Shown: positions 8,671-16,770, counted from the stretch's first letter. The stretch: DNA of 51,650 nucleotides from Alphaproteobacteria bacterium (GCA_009781045.1 WQYW01000012.1:1-51650), one strand, 5' to 3'. Numbers and translations are program-made. Notes: generated by a model not told the origin, from the sequence alone.

Positions 8671-8784
8671 GGAGTTGTTGCGTTCGACGGTCGTTGGCTG
8701 GATGGCAAGACCTTCGTGTCGTTCGACAAAGGGGCTGTGAAGTTGTTGAATAGGCTCGGGATTGCTTCTCGCCTGCTGGAGTGA
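8671..8784 (+). pseudogene. C-terminal fragment of a VapC (PIN) toxin
   Basis: The plus strand reads GVVAFDGRWLDGKTFVSFDK followed by GAVKLLNRLGIASRLLE and a stop. This is the last third of a VapC-type PIN RNase, including the conserved Asp of SFDK. It has no start of its own and directly follows the truncated AbiEii sequence. Its N-terminal two thirds lie on the minus strand at 9869-9600. Joining base 9600 (complement) to 8671 gives ...LLEAGGDLAD-GVVAFDGRW in frame. Confidence 0.85.
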
Positions 8785-8821
8785 GAAGTGAGAGAAGATC
8801 AAGGTAGGTGGCAGGTGGCAC

Positions 8822-9338
8822 GTTCTGATTGATGAGGCAACGACAATCCACAGCTCCCTGCCGATTACCCGCAAAATGGCGCTGCGAGCACCGGCCACCC
8901 CGGCCGCCGGCAACAGCGTTACCACCCGCTACTCCATGGACAACCCCGGTCTTATCCCGACTTTGAGAAGCTATTCATCGGCATTGCGTTCAGCGTCGAT
9001 CGGGGCTGCTGCCCTGGCGGGCCTCAACGGCTCGCTGCCTCCAGCCCTGGCTGCCCTCACCCTCGCTTGCTCCATTCGCTTGCGTTTATGCTTCGAGAGA
9101 ACTCACGCGCTGCGATCTCGCCAACCTCACACCCGCGCACGACCACGGAGCTCCTCGCCAACACCTGTGCGCCCGAAAGTCCGGTATCTCGCCAGAACGT
9201 CCGGCCTCCTGGCACGCAGGTTCGCGGGCAACAACCGCAGTGCCGCCCACAGTGCCCGCGCCATCCTCGGCAGGCGCCAGACGCCAGGTCCCCTTTGATG
9301 CTGAGCACCTTCTGGATCAGGCCGTTGTTTGGGGCGGC
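8822..9338 (+). pseudogene. Decayed partial copy of the vWA gene 3' end, inverted
   Basis: Starting at LIDEATTIHSSLPITRK the plus strand matches the C-terminal part of the vWA protein encoded at 10098-12161 (there LIDEAAAIDSSLPITRK). Later blocks also match in shifting frames: ELTRCDLANLTPAH against SLTRGELADLTPAQ, and LLARRFAGNNRSAAHSARAI against LLARMVANNNRSAARIARAI. Similarity continues past the stop into the flank (ggccgttgtttgg in both). Several frameshifts and a central loss make it non-coding. It lies inside the 929-bp inverted segment, so it was originally on the same strand as the intact gene. Confidence 0.75.
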
Positions 9339-9426
9339 TGGCTGCTGAAAGGTCGATCCGGCAGCCAATGTCGGCGCAATCGGGATATGCTGATCGCTCA
9401 ATTCCTCTGCCGCACCCCGTTCCTGC

Positions 9427-9599
9427 TCAGACGCCGAAGCGTTCCCGCATTTCCGGCGTTTTCACCCATTCGTCACCTGGAATCCGGTCAACCAGCTCAT
9501 TCATCACGCTGGCTATTGCCGCCTTGAAAACCTCCTCCGTCAAAGTCTCCGCCCGATCAAACGGCAGCAGCGGACGGGTATCGTCAAAGAAGGTCGATC
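9427..9599 (-). pseudogene. Displaced C-terminal end of the AbiEii toxin
   Basis: The minus strand reads STFFDDTRPLLPFDRAETLT, ...AIASVMNELVDRIPGDEWV and KTPEMRERFGV with a stop at 9427. This is the normal end of AbiEii-type nucleotidyltransferases and is what is missing from the gene cut at 8670. It has no start and reads out of the VapC N-terminal fragment in a different frame. It marks the right boundary of the inverted segment. Confidence 0.82.
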
Positions 9600-9869
9600 G
9601 TCCGCAAGATCGCCGCCAGCTTCGAGGAGGGCAAGTCGGTTCAGGACGACGTTGCGCATGCTCAACAAATGCCGGATCGCTGTCGCAATCCCGGTGCGAG
9701 GCGCATCATAACTGCGTTCCATTACCCACGCGAGTTCGCAGAGGGAATGGACGCTGATTGCAACCGAATCCGCAGCCTTCAGCAACTCGGCCGCAAGTTC
9801 CTGTTGTTCCCGGCTATCGGGAATAAGAACACGGAGCAGCACATTGGTGTCGACCGTGACTTTCACCAC
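9600..9869 (-). pseudogene. vapC: VapC-type PIN toxin, N-terminal part
   Basis: GTG 9869 opens VVKVTVDTNVLLRVL (first read as Met), with the PIN Asp in VDTN, then LCELAWVMERSYDAPRTGIA with the conserved Glu, and VLNRLALLEAGGDLAD with the third acidic residue. PIN toxins are Mg-dependent RNases. Here the frame leaves family similarity at 9600 and would read into unrelated sequence; the true tail is at 8671-8784. No VapB-like antitoxin gene is present upstream. Instead the start codon is fused to a fragment of the merR-like gene end, so this gene also arrived by a recombination event. An extended, inactive product could still be translated. Confidence 0.82.
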
Positions 9870-9927
9870 TGCCGATGAGGGCCGGATCGACGACGAGCGT
9901 GATGCCCGGCGCGATCGTGAAAGGGTG
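9865..9927 (-). pseudogene. Fragment of the MerR-like gene (partial duplicate)
   Basis: About 60 bases match the stretch coding FAIAPGITLVVDPALIGSG in the MerR-like gene at 12158-12502 with only a handful of differences (here FTIAPGITLVVDPALIGSG). Similarity stops at GGCAGTGGTG, exactly where the VapC start codon begins. Between this fragment and the intact vWA gene (9928-10097) I see no gene. Confidence 0.72.
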
Positions 9928-10097
9928 CGCGGTGTTCCGGGATCCGGTTCCGAGCCGCGGGCGCGTTGGGCGATTGATCCTCACATTTCTGGGGCAATCC
10001 GCATCTGACCGGATCGGCGTCGATGCCTGGTCGGGGGCGTTGCCGCCCACGACCCCGCATTGGCTGCTGGCTGCTGTTACCCGCTCCAAACAACGGC

Positions 10098-12161
10098 CTA
10101 ATCCAGAAGCAGCTCTGCCTCATCGGGGACCTGGTGTTTGCCCAGGATGGCGCGGGCGATGCGGGCAGCACTGCGGTTGTTGTTTGCGACCATGCGGGCC
10201 AGGAGGCCGATCACGAGCAACAGCGGGGTGAGACCGAGTTGGCGGGCGAGATCCCGGACTTGCGGGCGGGCTGCGAGGGCGAGGACCGCGGTGGTCTGCG
10301 CGGGAGTGAGGTCGGCGAGTTCGCCGCGCGTGAGGCTTTCGGGGGCATGATCCCAGCGAATGGAGCCGGCGAGGGCGTCGGCATCAATGTCTTCACCACC
10401 CAGAAAAGAGTCGTCCTCCTCACCCAGAGGAGAGGTCAGGCTCCTCGGGGCACAAGCCCGGAGCGGCGCTCGAGCTGGTCGGGCTACATGCCGATTCCGC
10501 CCACTGCCCAGCCCGGCCCCGAGAGAGTCGGGCTTGCACAGGCAGGGCATGAAGGATGTATCTCCGCAAGCGCCTGCCGGTGCGGGCAGTGTGACTTTGC
10601 GGGTAATCGGCAGAGAGCTGTCGATTGCCGCTGCCTCATCAATCAGAACCAGGCTGGTGAGATGGGTCACAAGCCCCTCGGCCTCTGCGAGCGACGCCGC
10701 GTGGTCACTCTCAAGTCGAGGCAGCGCCAGAGCTGCCGCCATCGCTGCCACCGCACGGGCAAAGAGGGGGTCGGGGGCCGGGCTGTCGTCCGCCTGCCAT
10801 CGGGCCTGGAGCGTCATGCCGCCATGGCGGACCACGAGCTGTTCGGGCACAGAACCGCTTGCGGTGGTCGTGGCCTGGTGCGGGGTGCGCAGTGCCTGAA
10901 GCGCGCTTTCAATCGCGGCAGCGAGATCGGTGCCGGTGGCGACAAAGATTTCTCCACCCGACAGCGCCGCCAGATGCCCGACATTGGCTTCCAGACTGTC
11001 TTCGCCGACCAGCACCACAGAGATGCGGCGACCGCGCCCTGCCAGGGCCTGGACGTCGAGTTGGTAGCTCTTGCCGTCGGTGATCAGCAGGAGGTCGCGG
11101 GCTTCGGAGGCGGCCAGCACGTTTTCGAGAGCGCCGCCGATATTGGTGCCGCCGCGCGGGCCGCAAAGCGTGCGTGCCAGTCTGGCGAGATCGCTGCGCT
11201 GCGTTCCCTGCAGCAGCCCTCGTCGGTCCCCTGGCCGTGTCGAGCCGACAAAATTCGCCACATCGTCGAATTCCCAGAGATCAATCAGGTCGGATAAGGT
11301 GAGCGTCGCGGCAATTTTTCTGAGCGCACTGACGACCACCTTATGCTTGTTTCCGGCCCGGGAAGCGGAGGCACAGGCCTCGCCCATCGATCCCGAATGG
11401 TCGACCAGGATCGCCGCATTGAGGGAGGCCTCGCCAGCGGGCGAGGGCTCAATGCGCAAGGCCACGGCACGGCCGTCGGCGGCACGGCCGTTGAGTTCGC
11501 GTGGTGCCCAGCCCGTCACCTCAAGGTCGACAGGGGCGTTGAGAGGGATCCTTGCCCGTCCCTCCTGCAGCGTGCCGCCACGCAGCACCACAATGCCATC
11601 CCGGCATGCGACCGTGAGATCGGCGTCAGGCAGCGTGCCGCCGCTGATCAGGTCATCCGAGGAGGGAAGCGGGGAATTGCCGTAAATATCGCCGACGGTA
11701 AGAGGAATGCGCAAAGTGGCGCGGTCGCCGAGATGGGTCAGGGGCACTGCGAAGCTTGAGCGCACCTTGATCTCAGTCTCCGGTGCGACATGACCGATCG
11801 AGAGCATGTGCACACCGCGCAACAGTTCTTCGTGCAGCACGGCGGTCTTGCCGCGATCCAGCGCGTCCTCGTAGTCCCGGCGCGCTGCATTCCTCACTTT
11901 CGCGGATGCCGAGAGCACGCGCTCACCAATGCGCAACTGAAGCGCAAACAACGTGGCGTGGACCGGCACCGGAAAGGTCATCGTGGCCTCGATGCTCTCG
12001 GATTCGACATTGCGGAAGATGCGTGAGGTGGTCACCACGGCAAGACCGCCGTCGATCACCACGTCGAAACGGGTTGCAACCAGCGGCACGGGCACACCCT
12101 GGACGTGCTGGGCGATGAAGACACGGAGCGGATCGATGGTGGTCTGGGCAACTGGAGTCAT
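10098..12161 (-). CDS. VIT and von Willebrand factor A domain protein
   Basis: 687 residues. Residues about 5-135 form a VIT-type domain (VVTTSRIFRNVESESIEATM, FPVPVHATLFALQLRIGER, ARRDYEDAL). A vWA domain follows near residues 265-430 with a complete metal-binding DHSGS motif (AILVDHSGSMGEA), GPRGGTNIGGAL and LLLITDGKS. No signal peptide or membrane span is seen, so it is probably cytoplasmic. The C-terminal third is variable and ends with LLLVIGLLARMVANNNRSAA. The start overlaps the stop of the MerR-like gene by ATGA, so both form one operon. VIT-vWA proteins act in protein assembly or adhesion in other organisms; the role here is unknown. Decayed partial copies of both genes lie downstream. 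Confidence 0.82.
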   Translation of the reverse strand: MTPVAQTTIDPLRVFIAQHVQGVPVPLVATRFDVVIDGGLAVVTTSRIFRNVESESIEATMTFPVPVHATLFALQLRIGERVLSASAKVRNAARRDYEDALDRGKTAVLHEELLRGVHMLSIGHVAPETEIKVRSSFAVPLTHLGDRATLRIPLTVGDIYGNSPLPSSDDLISGGTLPDADLTVACRDGIVVLRGGTLQEGRARIPLNAPVDLEVTGWAPRELNGRAADGRAVALRIEPSPAGEASLNAAILVDHSGSMGEACASASRAGNKHKVVVSALRKIAATLTLSDLIDLWEFDDVANFVGSTRPGDRRGLLQGTQRSDLARLARTLCGPRGGTNIGGALENVLAASEARDLLLITDGKSYQLDVQALAGRGRRISVVLVGEDSLEANVGHLAALSGGEIFVATGTDLAAAIESALQALRTPHQATTTASGSVPEQLVVRHGGMTLQARWQADDSPAPDPLFARAVAAMAAALALPRLESDHAASLAEAEGLVTHLTSLVLIDEAAAIDSSLPITRKVTLPAPAGACGDTSFMPCLCKPDSLGAGLGSGRNRHVARPARAPLRACAPRSLTSPLGEEDDSFLGGEDIDADALAGSIRWDHAPESLTRGELADLTPAQTTAVLALAARPQVRDLARQLGLTPLLLVIGLLARMVANNNRSAARIARAILGKHQVPDEAELLLD

Positions 12162-12502
12162 GGGTCTCTCCTCAAAATCCGGTTCAGCAGCTGGGCGACA
12201 GCTTCAAGAAAGACAGCCACGTCGGCACCACTGCCGATCAGGGCTGGGTCGACGACGAGCGTGATGCCCGGTGCGATCGCAAAGGGCGCCCCTTCGCCTG
12301 CCTGCAGCAGGAGCTTGATCGCTGCGGGCGGAAAGCCGAGTTGACGAAGGCGGCCGTAGCGGGAAATGGCGGCGACATGGTCCTCTCCGTATTCCGCATT
12401 GGAGCGACCGCCGCGGGGGCGCGGAATGAACCCTTCGGCAATGAGGTAGCGGACCTGCCGCTCCGCGATCCCGGTGAGTTCCGTGAGTTCGGTCATACGC
12501 AT
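12158..12502 (-). CDS. MerR-like transcriptional regulator
   Basis: 114 residues. The N-terminus MRMTELTELTGIAERQVRYL with FIPRPRGGRSNAEYGEDHVA is a MerR-type winged helix that recognises DNA, followed by helix LRQLGFPPAAIKLLLQAGEG. The short C-terminal part lacks metal-binding Cys residues, so a metal sensor is unlikely. ATG 12502 follows an AAAGGCAGC stretch. Two identical inverted repeats flank the probable promoter just upstream, which suggests autoregulation of this regulator and the overlapping vWA gene. The signal it senses is not evident. Confidence 0.8.
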   Translation of the reverse strand: MRMTELTELTGIAERQVRYLIAEGFIPRPRGGRSNAEYGEDHVAAISRYGRLRQLGFPPAAIKLLLQAGEGAPFAIAPGITLVVDPALIGSGADVAVFLEAVAQLLNRILRRDP

Positions 12503-12512
12503 GCTTGCTGCC

Positions 12513-12577
12513 TTTCGACAACGAATATGTCGAATGGTTGGCGGAAGTCAAGTCTTTCGACATTGATTTTGTCGAAA
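12513..12577 (-). promoter_or_regulatory. Twin operators and promoter of the merR-vWA operon
   Basis: TTTCGACA-N7-TGTCGAA occurs at 12513-12534 and TTTCGACA-N7-TGTCGAAA at 12555-12577. The two dyads have the same arms, the same 7-base centre and centres 42 bp apart, about four helical turns. On the minus strand TTGACT lies between them, with ATATTC about 17 bases further downstream, a plausible promoter. One site would cover the -10 region and the other sits behind the -35 region. The remaining stretch up to 12790 shows nothing else. Confidence 0.62.
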
Positions 12578-12790
12578 ATCTCTGAACCGGCCTCCCGATC
12601 CTGCGTGGGGCGCTCCTGACGGCCTCCCGCCGGTTGCCCGGCAGCGCCTGGAATCGGCCATGTTGTCAGCATGATGATGGGGGGGCAGGGTGATTGGGTC
12701 AGCGAGGGGCGGCGCGGCTCGCGCCCACGCCAGGCGTCTGCCAGACCAGGCCGCGCTGCCGGCGGCAAAGCCAGCCACCCCAAAGTCAGG

Positions 12791-13360
12791 TCACAGGCTC
12801 TGGTTGACCGCGCCAATCCGCCAGGTGTGGCCGATGCGGTCGATCCTGGTCAGCGACAGCGGGTCAATGACAAAGCGCAACGCGTTTTGTGGCGCGAGGT
12901 CGAGGGCGATACTGAGGATGGCGCGGATGGTGCCGGAATGGACCACGAGGATGGCGCCTGCATCGCTGATCGCCTTCAGCGCAGGGGCGACGCGGGCGAC
13001 CTGGTCGGCGAAGCTTTCCCCGCCGGGAGGCCGGGAGTGAGCCGGATCGCTCCAGAATCGCGCATAGGCAGCGCCGCCAGAGGCGGCGAGGTCATCATGC
13101 CGCTGTCCGGTCCAGTCCCCGAAATTCTGCTCCCGGAATTCGGCGACCGCGATCGGATCAAGGCCAAGGGCCCCGGCCGTGGCCATGGTGCGCCGTGACG
13201 GGCTGGCATAGCAGATCGCGCTCTCGGGCAGGCGCGCCCTGAGTTCGGTGAGCCGTTTGCGATCGCTGAGATCGGCGCTGGCGTCGGAGGCGTGGATGAC
13301 GCCTGCAGGGCCAATGACGGGGGCGTGGCGCAGCAGAAAGAGGCGGGTTTCCTGCGCCAT
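12791..13360 (-). CDS. cobC: Histidine phosphatase, probable alpha-ribazole phosphatase
   Basis: A 189-residue phosphoglycerate-mutase-like enzyme: LFLLRHAPVIGP holds the phosphohistidine in an RHA variant of the RHG motif, and VVHSGTIRAIL holds the second catalytic His; FGDWTGQRHDDL is the usual central block. CobC removes the 5' phosphate from alpha-ribazole phosphate or adenosylcobalamin phosphate. The family is broad, so the role is inferred from the neighbours: cobU and cobS start 200 bp away on the other strand, and cobT is on the same replicon. Start ATG follows GGAGACC, a good ribosome site. It is divergent from cobU, so both may share a control region. Confidence 0.78.
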   Translation of the reverse strand: MAQETRLFLLRHAPVIGPAGVIHASDASADLSDRKRLTELRARLPESAICYASPSRRTMATAGALGLDPIAVAEFREQNFGDWTGQRHDDLAASGGAAYARFWSDPAHSRPPGGESFADQVARVAPALKAISDAGAILVVHSGTIRAILSIALDLAPQNALRFVIDPLSLTRIDRIGHTWRIGAVNQSL

Positions 13361-13426
13361 CGTTGTGGTCTCCAGTGGCTTTCAGACGCGGGCCCCTGGT
13401 CGCACGGCGGCCGGGCGCGGGCGGCT

Positions 13427-13498
13427 TTCTGATGAGGCCAGAATATACCGGAGTGGGCGCTGTGCGGAAGGAGCACCGCTCACCTCAGAAAGCCGGGC
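13427..13498. repeat. Inverted repeat in the cobC-cobU divergent region
   Basis: CGGCTTTCTGATGAGG near 13427 faces CCTCAGAAAGCCG near 13485-13497; the arms pair over 13 bp, with three extra bases in the left arm and a loop of about 45 bases. It lies between the two divergent starts and could be a hairpin or a protein site. No riboswitch core was recognised on either strand. Confidence 0.4.
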
Positions 13499-13559
13499 GC
13501 TGGATCGTGGGCGGGCGCGGTGCAATGGGGGCTTTGTCCTGCCAGCGGATCTGTGATTA

Positions 13560-14102
13560 GTGGGGCTTGAAGGACATCCACATGGCAGTGACATTTTGGC
13601 AGTGATTCTGATCACTGGTGGCGTGCGCTCGGGCAAGAGCCGGCGTGCTGAGGAACGGGTGCAGGCCTTTTCTGGCCGACCGATCCATATTGCCACCGCC
13701 GAGGTCGGGGATGAGGAAATGCGTCAGCGCATCGCGCAACATCAGGAGCGGCGCGGGCCGGAGTGGATCGGCTATGAGGTGCCGCTCGATCTGGCCCGGA
13801 TCCTGGTCGAGACCGACGGGCGGGGTGCAAGGCTGGTCGACTGCCTGACGCTGTGGCTCTCCAATCTACTGCACAGCAATCGCGACTGGAGGCAGGAACT
13901 CGCAATTCTGACCAGGACATTGGGCGATCAGAGCAGTCCGGTAGTGCTGGTGACCAACGAGGTCGGGCTCGGCATCGTACCCGACAACGCGCTTGCCCGT
14001 GACTTTCGGGACGCCGCCGGGGTGATGAACAGCGCGGTTGCCGCAATCGCCGACGAGGTGGAGTTTATTGTCTGCGGCCTCGCCATGAAACTGAAGGGGT
14101 GA
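13560..14102 (+). CDS. cobU: Adenosylcobinamide kinase / adenosylcobinamide-phosphate guanylyltransferase
   Basis: CobU phosphorylates adenosylcobinamide and then adds GMP to it. The P-loop ILITGGVRSGKSRRAEE is at the N-terminus, followed by IHIATAEVGDEEMRQRIAQH with the guanylylated-His region, RLVDCLTLWLSNLL, and VTNEVGLGIVPDNALARDFR. About 180 residues, normal length. GTG 13560 is the longest start; GTG 13599, just before ILITGG, is an alternative that would match relatives better, and no strong ribosome site decides it. The stop overlaps the cobS start by GTGA. Confidence 0.92.
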   Translation: MGLEGHPHGSDILAVILITGGVRSGKSRRAEERVQAFSGRPIHIATAEVGDEEMRQRIAQHQERRGPEWIGYEVPLDLARILVETDGRGARLVDCLTLWLSNLLHSNRDWRQELAILTRTLGDQSSPVVLVTNEVGLGIVPDNALARDFRDAAGVMNSAVAAIADEVEFIVCGLAMKLKG

Positions 14103-14872
14103 TCGCCATCCGTTTTCTCGCTCGCCTCATCGTCGACATGAGAATCGCGCTGTCTTTTGCTACCATCCTGCCGGTCGGCCCTCGACAGGCCGTCGACGGC
14201 CAGGCTGTGGCTGCGGCGAGCTGGGCCGGGCCGGTGGCCGGTCTCATCGTCGGCTCTCTGGGGGCACTGGTCTTTGGCCTTGGTCACGCCCTCGCTCTGC
14301 CGCCGGCTGCTGCTGCCGTGCTCGCCCTGGCCACGACCGTGGTGGTGACCGGAGCGTTGCATGAGGACGGGCTTGCCGATACTGCTGACGGGCTCGCGGG
14401 GCGCAGTCGCGAGGCCAGGCTTGAGATCATGCGGGACAGCCGCATCGGCACCTATGGGGCCTGTGCCCTGATGCTGTCACTGATTTTGCGCTGGAGCGCG
14501 CTCAGCTCCATTGCCTCACCAGGTGCGGTGGCCTGTGCCCTGGTGGCTGCCCATGCTGCCGCCCGCGCCGGGGTGCCGGCATTCATGGCGCTGGTGGCCC
14601 CGGCGCGTCGCGACGGGCTGTCGGCGACTGCGGGCGCACCGCCCCGACATTCCGTCGTGCTCTCCGTGGTCCTGGGCCTTGCCGCGACAGGCCTGTTTCT
14701 CAGCCCTCTGGCTGCGGTGCTCGCTTTTGTCCTGCTGGCTCTGGCTGGAGGGATGCTGGGCCGGCTGTGCTGTCGCCGCCTCGGCGGCCAGACCGGCGAC
14801 ATATTGGGGGCGTTTGAGCAGGTCGGCGAGAGCACGATCCTGCTGCTGGCGGCGGTCCTGCTGCGGGGGTGA
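14099..14872 (+). CDS. cobS: Adenosylcobinamide-GDP ribazoletransferase (cobalamin synthase)
   Basis: A 257-residue polytopic membrane enzyme that joins adenosylcobinamide-GDP with alpha-ribazole (or its phosphate) as the last assembly step. Hallmarks: the early LSFATILPVG, the Mg-binding GALHEDGLADTADGLAG near residue 85, MRDSRIGTYGA and the C-terminal GGQTGDILGAFEQVGES. The start GTG overlaps the cobU stop. Together with cobT, cobC and the BtuCDF-like importer this gives a complete salvage route from imported cobinamide. Confidence 0.93.
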   Translation: MIAIRFLARLIVDMRIALSFATILPVGPRQAVDGQAVAAASWAGPVAGLIVGSLGALVFGLGHALALPPAAAAVLALATTVVVTGALHEDGLADTADGLAGRSREARLEIMRDSRIGTYGACALMLSLILRWSALSSIASPGAVACALVAAHAAARAGVPAFMALVAPARRDGLSATAGAPPRHSVVLSVVLGLAATGLFLSPLAAVLAFVLLALAGGMLGRLCCRRLGGQTGDILGAFEQVGESTILLLAAVLLRG

Positions 14873-14892
14873 AACACCCCCGCCGAAATCCG

Positions 14893-14930
14893 GAAGTTCT
14901 TTCGCCACAGAGAAGTTCCTTCGCCACAGA
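14893..14930. repeat. 19-bp direct repeat, two copies
   Basis: GAAGTTCTTTCGCCACAGA is followed directly by GAAGTTCCTTCGCCACAGA, one difference. It lies 20 bases after cobS. The stretch 14931-15180 has no gene I can support. Confidence 0.6.
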
Positions 14931-15180
14931 AGAGACACATGGAGGCCATCGGATCGCCGCAATTGGCCGGCAAGTTAGCCCGATCGGGCATCCCACATTT
15001 CTGCTGTGGCGGAGCGAAGCTGGGTATTTTCGTCCGCTCGGACGGGCTTGATATCGAACAATATTTTCCTGCGATCAGAACAGGGGCGACCCGCTTTTCT
15101 GCGCTCCCGGCTGTCAGCGGCCGGTGTTGCAGGACGGCGTCTCCGACGAGGCCGAAAAGATGGACGAAGACCCCGACAAG

Positions 15181-15562
15181 ATGAAATCCGGCCACCGCCG
15201 ATTCCAGGCAGCGCCGACACGCAAGCGTTCCGGCCAAATCGCGCTCCTGGTAATGGGGACCATCGCGGCGAGCACCAGCGCTGGAGCACAGACGTCGAAG
15301 CCGGCTTTCGGCCCTGCTCCGGGCGGAACCGCCGAGGTGCAATCTGTCAGCCTCACAGAGGCAGACTGCAGCACCAGCCGCCCGTGCGGCGCAGGGTCCC
15401 CAGGATCCGGACTTCGAGCGCAACGCCCGGGCGTTTTACGCGCCGGCACCCGCGGCAGATTCGGCTCCTTCGGCCACAGAGTCGGGTCCGCGCGCAGCTG
15501 ACGAAAACGCGCAAATCCTTATGGCTTCCTCACCGCATGGCGGTCCGAAAACGGCGCCCTGA
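15181..15562 (+). pseudogene. Possible exported small protein with a frameshift
   Basis: ATG 15181 gives MKSGHRRFQAAPTRKRSGQI and ALLVMGTIAASTSAGAQ, a basic head plus hydrophobic segment like a signal peptide, then a Pro/Gly-rich part and VQSVSLTEADC. Around 15365-15375 coding character moves to another frame that reads QGPQDPDFERNARAFYAPAP and AADSAPSATESGPRAADENA up to a stop at 15562. Neither frame alone looks complete. It loosely recalls YgiB/DUF1190-type exported proteins, but I cannot confirm that. It may be a pseudogene or a chance pattern. Confidence 0.35.
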
Positions 15563-15568
15563 TCCCCG

Positions 15569-16750
15569 GTGAGGCGCCAATCGTCGCTCCGGTGCATACG
15601 GAAAATCGCATTCCATTTTGCCGCTCTGGTGGTCACGCTGCTGCTCGCGGCAGTCGGGGTGGTCTCTTATATGGTCTGGACCCCGGGTCGCTCCCATAGC
15701 GGTCCGTTGCCGCCGCTCCGTTCCGAAGAGCGCGCGATGGCGGTTACCCTCAAACGGCACGTCGAAACCGTGGCGGCGGAGCCGCGTAATCTGGCGAACC
15801 CGGACGAACTTGAAGCGGTGGCCCGCTATTTGGAGACCGCGCTGGAGGCACTGGGCTATGAAGTCAGGCGTCAGGTCTTCGCGGTTGACGGCATCAATGT
15901 GCGCAATATCGAGGTGGTGATACCAAGCGCGGCCGAGAGCGATCATGTGCCGACAATCGTGGTTGGCGCCCATTACGACAGCGTCGACCCCGTGCCGGGA
16001 GCCAATGACAATGCAAGCGGCGTCGCCGCCCTGCTTGAACTGGCGCGGCTGCTCAAGACCTGCGAAGGCCGCACCGCGGCGCGTATCCGCCTCGTCTTCT
16101 TCGTCAACGAAGAGCCGCCGCATTTCCAGACCGAGGATATGGGCAGCGTGCATTATGCCGCCGAACTCAAGGGCCGAGGCGAAAATGTCGTTGCCATGTA
16201 TGCTTTCGACGAGGTCGGCTATTACCGATCGGAGGCCGGCAGCCAGCGTTATCCGCCGCCCTTTGACAGGGTCCTCCCGGATACCGGCGATTTCATCGCC
16301 TTTGTCGGCCTGATGAATGCGAGAAGCCTGCTGAGCCGGACCATCGGTTCCTTCCGCAGCCACACAGAATTTCCCAGCGTCGGCGGGGTGGCTCCGGATT
16401 TTGTCCCCGGGATCGGCTGGTCGGACCACTGGTCCTTTGCGATGGAAGGCTTTCCGGCGCTGATGATCACCGATACCGCGCTTTTCCGCTATCCCCATTA
16501 CACCCCGGACAAGGTGGACTGCGAAAAGCTCGCCCGCGTCGTCAAGGGCATGGAAAGGGTGATAAGGGAGATCGCGAGCGCGCCGCAGGGGCATAACGCG
16601 AACGCCGGCCGCAAGACGGGGCGAGCGGGGGGGGCGGGGCAGAACCGCGGCCGAATCACCCTTTGGGGCGGTTTGCAAAATTTTTCCGGCGCTCCTATAT
16701 GGCTTTTCGGGTCCCCCGTCACGGAAGTTGCCCTTTTTTGCATCACGTAA
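15569..16750 (+). CDS. M28-family zinc peptidase, membrane anchored
   Basis: 393 residues. An N-terminal membrane span (FHFAALVVTLLLAAVGVVSY, residues about 15-35) is followed by a periplasmic M28 peptidase domain with VVGAHYDSVDPVPGANDNAS (first two zinc ligands), FFVNEEPPHF (catalytic Glu and third ligand) and the late GIGWSDHWSF and HYTPDKVD blocks. It is likely an aminopeptidase or related amidohydrolase; the substrate is unknown. The last 55 residues (after REIAS) are Gly/Arg-rich and unlike the family, and extend into the leader of the next gene. Start GTG 15569 is assumed. Confidence 0.82.
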   Translation: MRRQSSLRCIRKIAFHFAALVVTLLLAAVGVVSYMVWTPGRSHSGPLPPLRSEERAMAVTLKRHVETVAAEPRNLANPDELEAVARYLETALEALGYEVRRQVFAVDGINVRNIEVVIPSAAESDHVPTIVVGAHYDSVDPVPGANDNASGVAALLELARLLKTCEGRTAARIRLVFFVNEEPPHFQTEDMGSVHYAAELKGRGENVVAMYAFDEVGYYRSEAGSQRYPPPFDRVLPDTGDFIAFVGLMNARSLLSRTIGSFRSHTEFPSVGGVAPDFVPGIGWSDHWSFAMEGFPALMITDTALFRYPHYTPDKVDCEKLARVVKGMERVIREIASAPQGHNANAGRKTGRAGGAGQNRGRITLWGGLQNFSGAPIWLFGSPVTEVALFCIT

Positions 16751-16770
16751 CAGCGCCGAGGACAGACGGA

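Noticed and set aside
8671..9599. Site-specific invertible switch with its own recombinase
   Set aside because: No recombinase gene and no long inverted repeats at the borders; only a GAC is shared, so a one-time inversion fits better.
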